7,538 nucleotides of DNA from Planctomycetes bacterium RBG_16_43_13 (GTDB lineage Bacteria; Planctomycetota; MHYJ01). The translations under genes were made by a program, and so were the position numbers. The DNA lies in assembly GCA_001828445.1 (NCBI GenBank), contig MHYJ01000038.1:1-7538 (forward strand), given 5' to 3'. This document shows, in pieces, positions 1-5,897 of the stretch (position 1 is its first letter; each line of letters begins with the position of its first letter). The notes below the pieces were generated by a model. The model saw only the letters and a list, made by a program, of their open reading frames with translations, was not told where the DNA came from and searched no databases.

Positions 1-286
1 TAACCATAATACCGGCTGTTATAAGTGTGTTAAGTAAAAATAGATTTGCTATTGAGATGATGGCACCTTGCGATAACATTACAGCAACGGCGCTGATAAA
101 TGCCGCGGCTCCTATAGACAACGTTATTACGTCCTTCGGATAATTATTCCCCAATGAGTTAAATGGCAGGTAAGTTATATCCTTCTTACCTATTAGCTCG
201 GTTGCGTGCGCAGTTCCAAATACCGCAAACAGGTAAAGTGATGTAATAGCTATAACTATTAGCACCAGCCCGGCTACAATCTTCAT
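1..286 (-). CDS. Membrane protein of unknown function, N-terminal part (gene runs off the window's left edge)
   Basis: An open frame on the minus strand starts at ATG 284-286 and stays open for 95 codons to the window edge, so the C-terminus is missing. The product begins MKIVAGLVLIVIAITSLYLF, a basic start followed by a hydrophobic stretch (about residues 3-23) that is a signal anchor or first membrane helix. A polar segment follows (about 24-52, including THATELIGKK-like residues around 25-35). Two further hydrophobic stretches lie at about 53-71 and 75-95. An in-frame stop lies 30 bases upstream with no other ATG, GTG or TTG between, which fixes the start. No Shine-Dalgarno sequence precedes it. 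The gene is divergent from the phosphohexomutase gene. I do not recognise the family; a polytopic inner-membrane protein is as far as the sequence goes. Confidence 0.6.
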   Translation of the reverse strand, partial: MKIVAGLVLIVIAITSLYLFAVFGTAHATELIGKKDITYLPFNSLGNNYPKDVITLSIGAAAFISAVAVMLSQGAIISIANLFLLNTLITAGIMV

Positions 287-325
287 AAGATTGAATTTAC
301 GCTTGCCCCATTAAATATGTAAGGC

Positions 326-353
326 ATTTTATAACTATTTATGAATATAGCAA
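326..353 (-). promoter_or_regulatory. Possible sigma-70-type promoter for the leftward membrane-protein gene
   Basis: On the minus strand TTGCTA (348-353) is followed after 16 bases by TAAAAT (326-331). The -10 matches consensus at 5 of 6 and the -35 at 4 of 6. Predicted transcription start is near 319, giving a leader of roughly 30 bases before the ATG at 286. The region is very AT-rich, so chance matches are likely. Confidence 0.35.
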
Positions 354-364
354 GGATTTTCCCC

Positions 365-393
365 TTGTCAGAGTATATAGTCGTTGATAAAAT
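365..393 (+). promoter_or_regulatory. Probable promoter of the phosphohexomutase / sigma-54 regulator operon
   Basis: TTGTCA (365-370) and TAAAAT (388-393) are separated by exactly 17 bases. Each matches the sigma-70 consensus at 5 of 6, and a TG at 385-386 forms an extended -10 (TGaTAAAAT). Expected transcription start is about 400, leaving only about 17-18 untranslated bases before the ATG at 418. That short leader has no Shine-Dalgarno sequence but contains a perfect 10-base palindrome AGTTATAACT (406-415). Confidence 0.55.
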
Positions 394-417
394 TGTGGCT
401 AATATAGTTATAACTTT

Positions 418-1803
418 ATGAAGAAAAGGATGTTTGGGACAGCTGGTATCCGCGGCGTTACTAATATTGAGATAACTCCTGAACTTGCTAAGGGGATTGC
501 ATCCGCTTACGGATATTATCTCTCTAAAGGAGGTCGCAAGAGGTGTAAGATGACGGTTGGCTTCGATACGCGATATGGTGCGGAGATGCTTGCGTTATCT
601 GTCATTACTGGCATTACTTCAATTGGCATAGACGTAGTAAACTTGGGTTGTATATCAACAGGTGGATTTTCTATGAATATGGTGGCTGGTAAATTAGACG
701 GCGGTATCTTAATTACCGGTTCGCATATGCCGCCTGATAGAATAGGTATAATAGCTATGCTCAAAGATGGGGCGTATGCACCGTTTGAGGTAACGGATAA
801 GGTAGAGCATATATATAATCACATCAATAAGATGGCTGTTAGAGTCAAGCCAGAAAGGATAGGAGATATTGTTTATCCAGATAGGCCGCTTAATTCCTAT
901 GTTGATGGTATGCTCAATGCTTTAGATACGTCAACTATAAGAAATAAGCGGTATAAAGTTCTGATAGATTCAGCTAATGGAACGGCTACTCTTATTGCGA
1001 GGGACTTCTTTGAGAAACTTGGTTGTGAAGTATATGAAATAAATGGCAGGGTTTCTCCAGTTCCTAATAGACCATCAGAGCCGCGTGCAAAGAACGTAAG
1101 AAGCGCCATAGATTCAGTTATAGACAATAAATGTGATATTGGTTTATGTTTTGATATAGATGCTGATAGGGTGTTATTTATAAGCAAGGAAGGTGATGCC
1201 ATATCAGAAGATACCATAGGGGCTATATTTGCGGCGGGCGAATTATCAAAGGGCGATTTATGTGTAACGCCTATAAACTCTTCCTGCCTGATAGAACTTG
1301 TCTGTAAAAATATAGGTGCGAAGGTGAGATATTGCACTATAGGTCAGCCCCCTACGGTAAAGACAATAAAAAGATATGGGGCGAGATTTGCTTATGAGGA
1401 ATCAGGCAAATACTACTTTTGTAAGACATTTCTATGGTGTGATGGGATATTTGCAGGTGCAAAGATGTTAGAACTTATGGCGAAGAGCGGCAAAAGTTTG
1501 CATAAACTTGTATCCCCTCTACAGCGATTTTACCAGATAAAGCACACAGTAGCGGTTGCCAATAGTAAAAAGAGAGTTGTTATGCTACGAGTTAAAAAGA
1601 TATGGCAGAGGGAAGCAACAAATGGAAGATTAAAAGATATAACTATAGATGGGCTGAAGCGGCTTTACAGGGATAATTCATGGTTATTGATAAGGGAATC
1701 TGGAACCGAGCCGCTGATACGTGTGTATTCTGATGCGACGTCTATGAGGCGAGCAGAAGAGCTTGTCAGAATTGGCGAGGATATAGTAGGGAGGGCATTG
1801 TAG
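418..1803 (+). CDS. Phosphohexomutase of the phosphomannomutase / phosphoglucosamine mutase family
   Basis: Cytoplasmic enzyme of the alpha-D-phosphohexomutase superfamily, interconverting 1- and 6-phosphates of hexoses (mannose, glucosamine or glucose) through a phosphoserine. At 461 residues it is full length with all four domains. The N-terminus has FGTAGIRG (6-13). The phosphoserine loop is TGSHMPPDRIG (100-110), with the catalytic serine at 102. The metal loop is DIDADR (246-251). The sugar-specificity loop is EESG (327-330). The C-terminal phosphate-binding loop is RESGTEPLIRVY (426-437). The serine loop is unusual: Asn after SH is replaced by Met, and the usual NG ending is IG. The specificity loop continues KYYF where GH or GHF is common. 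Motifs alone do not separate phosphomannomutase from GlmM, so no symbol is given. An in-frame stop at 400-402 makes ATG 418 the first start. The sigma-54 regulator begins directly after its stop. Confidence 0.9.
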   Translation: MKKRMFGTAGIRGVTNIEITPELAKGIASAYGYYLSKGGRKRCKMTVGFDTRYGAEMLALSVITGITSIGIDVVNLGCISTGGFSMNMVAGKLDGGILITGSHMPPDRIGIIAMLKDGAYAPFEVTDKVEHIYNHINKMAVRVKPERIGDIVYPDRPLNSYVDGMLNALDTSTIRNKRYKVLIDSANGTATLIARDFFEKLGCEVYEINGRVSPVPNRPSEPRAKNVRSAIDSVIDNKCDIGLCFDIDADRVLFISKEGDAISEDTIGAIFAAGELSKGDLCVTPINSSCLIELVCKNIGAKVRYCTIGQPPTVKTIKRYGARFAYEESGKYYFCKTFLWCDGIFAGAKMLELMAKSGKSLHKLVSPLQRFYQIKHTVAVANSKKRVVMLRVKKIWQREATNGRLKDITIDGLKRLYRDNSWLLIRESGTEPLIRVYSDATSMRRAEELVRIGEDIVGRAL

Positions 1804-3312
1804 ATGACTCACTCTGCGGATTTGGTAAAACTGAATAGATTTTTAGATATAGTAAAGACGATAAATTCGGAACTCGACCTGAATAAACAGTTAGAGCTTA
1901 TAATGGATGCTATTATAGAGATTTCAAGGGCTGAGAGGGGGTTTCTAATATTGCTATCTGATAACAGCGAGCCCACCGTAGCAGTTGCCCGCAATATGGA
2001 TAGGGAAGAGGTTCAACGTGCAAATGCGAAAATAAGTTCTACAATACTGAGAAATGTCCTCGCAAGCGAGAAGCCAATAGTTTTGGCAGATGCAATGGGT
2101 GATAGCGAATTTAGTTCAGCAAAAAGTATCCAGCAACAGAAGGCGCGCTCCGTTTGTGCATTTCCACTTAAATCAGACAAAGGGGTTATTGGTGCGGTGT
2201 ATTTAGATAACAGATTTCAACAGGGTATCTTCTCAGAGGACGACTTGGCGATGCTCAATGCCTTTAGTAGTCAGGTTGCCGTAGCTATAGCAAATGCGAA
2301 ACTCTTTGAGAAGAGGGGTGTCGAATTGCAGGAAGCAAGGGAGGAGGTAGAACACAGCAGAACGGAGTTGTCTAATAGATACAGGCAGACCAATATAATA
2401 GGTAGAAGCCCTGCTATTAGAGAGGTGTTCAAGGCGATTGATAAGGTAATAAATGTAAACTTCCCTCTTCTAATATACGGGGAGAGCGGAACTGGCAAAG
2501 AGCTTGTCGCTAAAGCGATACACTACAATGGTTCGAGAAGAAGTAAGCCATTCTATGCGGCAAACTGTGGCGCTATACCTGATTCACTTATAGAGTCGGA
2601 ATTATTCGGATATAAGAGAGGAGCATTTACCGGTGCGGACAGGGACAAAAAAGGATTATTTGAGTTAGCCGATGGTGGAACTCTCCTCCTTGATGAAATT
2701 GGAAATATGAGTAAGCAGATGCAGGAGAGCTTGCTACGTGTTTTACAAGAAGGCGAGATAATGTCTATCGGCGGCAAGAATACCGTAAAAGTTGACGTGC
2801 GTATCATATCAGCAAGTAACGACGATTTATTACAGCTTATAGATGAAGGCACCTTCCGCCAGGACCTATATTTCAGGATTAACGTAATAACTATAAATCT
2901 TCCGCCTCTGCGCGAGCGTAAGGACGATATACCGCTTTTAGTAGAGCATATACTAAGTAAGATTACTGAGGAAACCAAGATTCCGAAAAAGAAGGTTACT
3001 AAGAAGGTGCTGACGCTCCTAATGGAGTATAACTGGCCTGGTAATATCAGAGAACTCGAGAATATCCTTAGGCAGGCGGCGACATTATCAGATGGCGATA
3101 TTCTTGATGACAGATTGTCCACGATTTTATCAGGGCGAAAAGTCGCATTAAATAAGAACTCTGACGAGATATTATCAATTGATGAATACGTTCGCGGCAT
3201 ATTTGAGCAGTATGGACCAAAGATGAACTATAAAGACATAGCAGACAAACTTGGTGTAAGTAGGAAAACACTCTGGGAGATGAAAAGAAAGTGGGGTCTG
3301 ACGAAATCTTAA
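1804..3312 (+). CDS. Sigma-54-dependent transcriptional activator with GAF sensor domain
   Basis: Bacterial enhancer-binding protein that uses ATP to open promoters held by sigma-54 RNA polymerase. Domain order over 502 residues: GAF sensor (about 25-165); a charged coiled-coil linker (about 166-195, starting near LFEKRGVELQEAREE); AAA+ core (about 196-435); and a Fis-type helix-turn-helix near 475-498 (YKDIADKLGVSRKTLWEMKR). The AAA+ core has Walker A GESGTGKE (226-233), the sigma-54-contacting loop GAFTGA (273-278), Walker B LLLDEIG (294-300), FRQDLYFRIN with arginine-finger candidates (351-360) and NWPGNIRELEN (410-420), so it should be fully active. There is no receiver domain; architecture is NifA/FhlA-like, so control is probably by ligand, redox or a partner acting on GAF. 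ATG follows the phosphohexomutase TAG with no gap, and GGGAGGG at 1789-1795 is a good ribosome-binding site. The two genes are surely one operon. Target promoters are unknown. Confidence 0.95.
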   Translation: MTHSADLVKLNRFLDIVKTINSELDLNKQLELIMDAIIEISRAERGFLILLSDNSEPTVAVARNMDREEVQRANAKISSTILRNVLASEKPIVLADAMGDSEFSSAKSIQQQKARSVCAFPLKSDKGVIGAVYLDNRFQQGIFSEDDLAMLNAFSSQVAVAIANAKLFEKRGVELQEAREEVEHSRTELSNRYRQTNIIGRSPAIREVFKAIDKVINVNFPLLIYGESGTGKELVAKAIHYNGSRRSKPFYAANCGAIPDSLIESELFGYKRGAFTGADRDKKGLFELADGGTLLLDEIGNMSKQMQESLLRVLQEGEIMSIGGKNTVKVDVRIISASNDDLLQLIDEGTFRQDLYFRINVITINLPPLRERKDDIPLLVEHILSKITEETKIPKKKVTKKVLTLLMEYNWPGNIRELENILRQAATLSDGDILDDRLSTILSGRKVALNKNSDEILSIDEYVRGIFEQYGPKMNYKDIADKLGVSRKTLWEMKRKWGLTKS

Positions 3313-3316
3313 AAAA

Positions 3317-3393
3317 TGGTGCGCCGTGAGGGATTCGAACCCACGACCCGTTGATTAAGAATCAACTGCTCTACCAAGCTGAGCTAACGGCGC
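3317..3393 (-). tRNA. tRNA-Lys (anticodon CTT), CCA encoded
   Basis: On the minus strand a 77-base cloverleaf is complete. The acceptor stem is GCGCCGT/ACGGCGC (7 perfect pairs), the D stem GCTC/GAGC, and the anticodon stem GTTGA/TCAAC with loop TTCTTAA giving anticodon CTT (reads AAG, lysine). The variable region is GGGTC and the T loop TTCGAAT, followed by discriminator A and a genomically encoded CCA at 3317-3319. The T stem GTGGG/CCCTC has one U-U mismatch at its second pair. Six T residues follow the CCA on the transcribed strand (3311-3316), which may aid termination. The 3' end lies 4 bases from the stop codon of the convergent sigma-54 regulator. Confidence 0.95.
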
Positions 3394-3442
3394 TTAACCA
3401 AATTAAAAATGCAAAGCGAAAAGCTAAAAATTAAGGTATCTG

Positions 3443-3470
3443 ATTATATTACAAAAAAGGTGGGTTTCAA
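3443..3470 (-). promoter_or_regulatory. Probable promoter of tRNA-Lys
   Basis: Minus-strand TTGAAA (3465-3470, 5 of 6 match) is followed after 16 bases by a perfect TATAAT (3443-3448). The predicted start near 3436 gives a 43-base 5' leader before the tRNA at 3393. The -35 lies just after the stop codon (3475-3477) of the upstream membrane-protein gene, so the tRNA probably has its own promoter and may also receive read-through. Confidence 0.55.
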
Positions 3471-3474
3471 GGTT

Positions 3475-4104
3475 TTATTTGAGTATAAGCGGCAGGGCTA
3501 TAATAATACCAATTATGCAGAGTATGGAGCCGATTATCAGTTTCTCGTAATGTTCCAGAAAATGAAAACGGTCGGAGAGTGTAGATACTCCTTTGAGCGA
3601 TAGTGCTACAAGAATTAACATACATCCCACCGTTAAAATGATGAGAGATAATGACAATGCCAATATAAACATTATGCCGCCCTTCAGCGCTACCGGTATA
3701 AATATCGGTATCACTGCCTCGCAGGGAGATAAAATTAGCAATAGGATAAGGGATGCGAATGTTACTTTCTCAGATATAACGGTCTTGCAGTGGTGTCGTC
3801 CCTTGCCTACTATGTGCAATATTATTAGGATTAGCCCTAAAATCACCAATATCGCCGCAGTTACCGCATCTACACTCTGTTCACTTATTATATTTTTGCC
3901 AATGAATGCTATCGCTACACCTAAGAATATGGTAGATAGGACGTGGAAGAAGCCGGCTACGCCTGTTACTAATAGTGTTTTCCCAATATTCCATCTGTGA
4001 GAACGCGCCGCTAACACGAACGGTAACCAATGCGTCGGTATAAGAGAGTGTATTATAGAGGCGATAGAAGCCGCTATTATTATATTTATTTGGTCTAAAC
4101 TCAT
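3475..4104 (-). CDS. Six-helix inner-membrane protein, putative metal-ion transporter (NicO/UreH/DsbD-like membrane domain)
   Basis: The 209-residue product is almost entirely hydrophobic, with about six membrane segments (near 5-25, 42-68, 80-100, 113-138, 143-170, 187-207). Conserved-looking polar residues sit in or beside the helices: HSLIPTHWLPFV (19-30) with H19 and H25, H36, GFFHVLST with H54, KGRHHCK (101-107), and LSPCEAVIP (125-133) with C128 and E129. Repeated small residues plus paired His in the first helix and a proline-cysteine in the fourth recall the NicO nickel/cobalt exporter and UreH/DsbD_2 membrane families, but the canonical HX4D motif is HX5H here, so the assignment is an analogy. 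An in-frame TAA 12 bases upstream rules out an earlier start. The best promoter ends about 8 bases before the ATG, implying a leaderless message. It is divergent from two exported-protein genes. Confidence 0.75.
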   Translation of the reverse strand: MSLDQINIIIAASIASIIHSLIPTHWLPFVLAARSHRWNIGKTLLVTGVAGFFHVLSTIFLGVAIAFIGKNIISEQSVDAVTAAILVILGLILIILHIVGKGRHHCKTVISEKVTFASLILLLILSPCEAVIPIFIPVALKGGIMFILALSLSLIILTVGCMLILVALSLKGVSTLSDRFHFLEHYEKLIIGSILCIIGIIIALPLILK

Positions 4105-4112
4105 AAGTTGTA

Positions 4113-4141
4113 GTTATATCTCACCTGCTTTAACCCGTCAA
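4113..4141 (-). promoter_or_regulatory. Promoter of the membrane-protein gene, implying a leaderless transcript
   Basis: Minus-strand TTGACG (4136-4141) and TATAAC (4113-4118) each match consensus at 5 of 6 with the ideal 17-base spacer. The normal distance from -10 to start places transcription initiation at about 4104-4108, on or within a few bases of the ATG at 4104. The message would have essentially no 5' untranslated region. Confidence 0.5.
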
Positions 4142-4164
4142 ACTAAAAAGAGAACATCTTTTTA

Positions 4165-4193
4165 TTGATTATTATTGCAGTATTTTCTATGAT
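4165..4193 (+). promoter_or_regulatory. Possible promoter of the two exported-protein genes
   Basis: TTGATT (4165-4170, 4 of 6) and TATGAT (4188-4193, 5 of 6) are 17 bases apart. The predicted start near 4200 gives a leader of about 35 bases containing the AAGGAGG ribosome-binding site at 4224-4230. It is back to back with the leftward promoter at 4113-4141, so the 131-base gap 4105-4235 serves both directions. Confidence 0.4.
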
Positions 4194-4235
4194 TTATACG
4201 TCTATATTGTTAGAGAATCTATTAAGGAGGAAAGT

Positions 4236-4448
4236 ATGATAAAAAAGACACTGATGCTCTTAGTGGTTACGGTTCTTCTGGTATCAGGGTTAGTTGGTTG
4301 TATGACTTATGGAGATACAACGGGTGAGAGAATATCCCGACATATGGAGTTTCACTTGCTTGTGCCATACAAACAACTCGTAGAACTGCACAGGGAGATT
4401 GACTACTTTATATTCAATCTTGATGAGGGGAATCCTAATCTGTATTGA
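4236..4448 (+). CDS. Small lipoprotein of unknown function
   Basis: A 70-residue product with a textbook lipoprotein signal: MIKK, a hydrophobic core (about 5-20) and the lipobox LVGC ending at C22, leaving a 49-residue mature protein anchored to a membrane through the lipidated cysteine. An AAGGAGG ribosome-binding site sits five bases before the ATG. The mature part is short and polar, with a GERISRHMEFH stretch (30-40) and QLVELHREIDYFIFNLDEG (47-65). From memory, the arrangement of an Arg/His-rich stretch, then QLV plus acidic residues, an aromatic motif and an aspartate resembles small lipoproteins frequent in Planctomycetota (QLV-D-WD-FWL-DRP pattern); this is recollection, not a search. 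Function is unknown. The next gene lies about 50 bases downstream on the same strand and is probably co-transcribed. Confidence 0.75.
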   Translation: MIKKTLMLLVVTVLLVSGLVGCMTYGDTTGERISRHMEFHLLVPYKQLVELHREIDYFIFNLDEGNPNLY

Positions 4449-4488
4449 TGGTCAATGAGTTTTGCCAGTTTATTTGCTATTTAGGAAT

Positions 4489-4494
4489 AGGAGG
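4489..4494 (+). promoter_or_regulatory. Shine-Dalgarno site that points to ATG 4501, out of frame with the gene it serves
   Basis: AGGAGG lies 6 bases before ATG 4501, the ideal distance, but 13 bases before TTG 4508, the first start codon in frame with the 4508-5125 protein. The site therefore argues that translation naturally begins at 4501 and that one base in between disturbs the frame. Confidence 0.75.
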
Positions 4495-4500
4495 ATACCT

Positions 4501-4572
4501 ATGAAAGTTGTGTCGTTTCTTTTTTATAGTGGTATTAATGCTTGTCCCCTTTTCTTTTATGGTATTTTGTGA
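4501..4572 (+). other. Short reading frame from the properly placed ATG, probably the displaced start of the next gene
   Basis: Reading from ATG 4501 gives MKVVSFLF and then unrelated residues to a TGA at 4570-4572 (23 codons). Removing a single T from the T6 run at 4520-4525 joins this start to the long downstream frame and yields a classical signal peptide, MKVVSFLFIVVLMLVPFSF. This is seen directly in the sequence. Whether the extra T is a sequencing error, a real mutation, or a slippage or phase-variation site cannot be decided here. Confidence 0.6.
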
Positions 4573-5125
4573 GGAGGCGAAGGTTGATGCGGACTTAGAC
4601 AAGATTAAGGACACCTCAAATATCCCTGCAAAAGAGAAGACAGATCTTAAGAAAGTGGTTTCTAAGGAGTATAGTGTTCCTGAGAATACTATTCGCATAA
4701 TGTTCTATAGGGAAAGCGGAGTAGCAGGTTATAAAGATGAGGAGGTTGGGATTGAAAGAGGGGATAAATGCGTTGGTATTGTCTTTACTACAATAAGGGG
4801 TTTGAGTTTCGAATATAATACAAAGAAGAAAGAGATTGTAAAGAAAGGAGTATTCGTGGATGATTATACTCCATCTGATGATACTGCTAAAAAACTCTTT
4901 AAGAAGGTAGCACTGGACACCTCCAAAAATAAAAACAGGGTGCCTGTTGGCGGTAGTTTAGGTAAGGAAGAAAAAACTGGTAAAGATATTGCAGTGGTTG
5001 ATTATGAAGATGGTATCCCTAGAAAGGACCCCTGCTTTTGCAGAGGGCATAAAAGTATTGTATTTGATGCTACAACATTAGAAAAAATAAGGGAAGAAGA
5101 TGAACATGAACATAAAAAACATTGA
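4508..5125 (+). CDS. Exported protein of unknown function with His/acid-rich C-terminus (start disturbed)
   Basis: The uninterrupted frame can be read from TTG 4508 (205 residues) or from ATG 4538, but the true start is probably ATG 4501 with one base too many in the T6 tract. The N-terminus is a hydrophobic signal sequence (about residues 3-20) followed by acidic EEAKVDADLDKIKD, so the protein is most likely exported; F-C at the end of the core is a poor lipobox. The mature part is charged and soluble, with aromatic beta-type stretches (CVGIVFTTIRGLSFEYN, about 81-97). Possible metal ligands are CFC (176-178) with H181 and a terminal DEHEHKKH (198-205). No family is recognised. It follows the lipoprotein gene on the same strand, faces the putative metal permease across the divergent promoters, and ends 6 bases before the convergent comF stop. 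Confidence 0.65.
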   Translation: MCRFFFIVVLMLVPFSFMVFCEEAKVDADLDKIKDTSNIPAKEKTDLKKVVSKEYSVPENTIRIMFYRESGVAGYKDEEVGIERGDKCVGIVFTTIRGLSFEYNTKKKEIVKKGVFVDDYTPSDDTAKKLFKKVALDTSKNKNRVPVGGSLGKEEKTGKDIAVVDYEDGIPRKDPCFCRGHKSIVFDATTLEKIREEDEHEHKKH

Positions 5126-5131
5126 TATAGT

Positions 5132-5884
5132 TCATCTACCAACCGTACCAACATAAACCGCCTTCGCCCCGGCGCGTTTTAGCGCCTTAGCACATTCGTT
5201 TGCAGTTGTCCCTGTTGTGAGAACATCATCTATTAGGAGCACTTTTTTATCAGCGACTAAGCCACGCCTTTTTATGTTAAAAGCACCTATGAGGTTTCTC
5301 AATCTTCCCTCTCTATCCAGTGTCGTCTGAGGCGGCGTATATTTTACCTTTATAAGCCCACTGCCTATATACTTTAGACCTAATTTACTTGCGATTGTCT
5401 CTGCAAGTAATTCTGCCTGATTATATTTTCTTATGAATAGCAGACGTCCTGACCAGATAGGGACAGGGACTACAGCACTTATAGTGCCATCTCTTATAAA
5501 ATCCTGTTGGCTCAATCTATCCGCAAGCAGGTTGCCTAAATATCCTGCCAGATATTGCCCGCTATATGACTTCATCTGCAATATTAGCTCGCGTAAACCA
5601 TCGCTATATCTTCCAACTGCTACTGCACGCTCAAAATGTAGTTCTACGGTGGAGCAATATTCACAACGGTCTATATTCGTGTCGAAGCTATCTCCTATCG
5701 GGCTGCCGCATTTTAGACAGTAGTATCCGCTGATAATGTTTAGTTTCTTCTCGCAGTTCTCACACACAAATTTACCATCTGCGTCGTTGAGAGATGTTTT
5801 ACAGATAGCACAAAATCTGGGGTAGAAAAGGTCGAGGATACGCACCCATAGTTTTCGTGCTTTTTTAGCCCACTTATTTGTCAT
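5132..5884 (-). CDS. ComF family protein (zinc-ribbon plus phosphoribosyltransferase-like domain)
   Basis: A 250-residue cytoplasmic protein with the two parts of the ComF/GntX family. The N-terminal zinc-binding region has four CxxC pairs: C25/C28, C41/C44, C56/C59 and C74/C77. The C-terminal type I phosphoribosyltransferase fold has VVPVP (138-142), RKYNQAELLA (152-161; the family usually has RGFNQ), TPPQTTLDREGRLRNLIGAF (183-202) and the PRPP-binding loop VLLIDDVLTTGTT (215-227). ComFC of Bacillus and Helicobacter homologues act in DNA uptake for transformation, but the family is widespread in non-competent bacteria and its exact reaction is unclear. Eight cysteines and an intact PRPP loop suggest it is functional. 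No Shine-Dalgarno precedes ATG 5884, and no competence genes are visible nearby. It is divergent from the M50 peptidase gene. Confidence 0.93.
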   Translation of the reverse strand: MTNKWAKKARKLWVRILDLFYPRFCAICKTSLNDADGKFVCENCEKKLNIISGYYCLKCGSPIGDSFDTNIDRCEYCSTVELHFERAVAVGRYSDGLRELILQMKSYSGQYLAGYLGNLLADRLSQQDFIRDGTISAVVPVPIWSGRLLFIRKYNQAELLAETIASKLGLKYIGSGLIKVKYTPPQTTLDREGRLRNLIGAFNIKRRGLVADKKVLLIDDVLTTGTTANECAKALKRAGAKAVYVGTVGR

Positions 5885-5897
5885 TCTAACAGGATAA

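Noticed and set aside
61..78. TGGCAC on the plus strand, possible sigma-54 -24 element
   Set aside because: No TTGC or GC stands at the correct -12 spacing, and it lies within the leftward membrane-protein gene.
2553..3200. 215-codon minus-strand open frame inside the sigma-54 regulator
   Set aside because: The plus-strand frame contains the complete AAA+ motifs; the reverse frame is Ser/Leu/Ile-rich shadow sequence with no recognisable domain.
3409..3603. Small plus-strand open frame (64 codons) starting beside the tRNA
   Set aside because: It overlaps the predicted tRNA promoter and leader and the 3' end of the permease gene on the other strand, and has no ribosome-binding site.
3593..4000. 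135-codon open frame on the plus strand opposite the permease gene
   Set aside because: It is antisense to a clear membrane protein, has no ribosome-binding site, and its composition is that of a shadow frame of a hydrophobic gene.
5171..5186. Hairpin GGCGC-N6-GCGCC, considered as a terminator for the exported-protein gene
   Set aside because: It is inside comF coding sequence (an Ala/Arg-rich stretch), has a 5-pair stem and is not followed by a T-tract.
5473..5489. Minus-strand GG-N10-GC match (TGGCAC TATAA GTGCT) resembling a sigma-54 -24/-12 promoter, also a small inverted repeat
   Set aside because: It lies inside the ComF coding sequence, reads towards the 3' half of comF and the antisense of the next gene, and its -12 part differs from TTGC(A/T). 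With no suitable downstream gene, chance is more likely.
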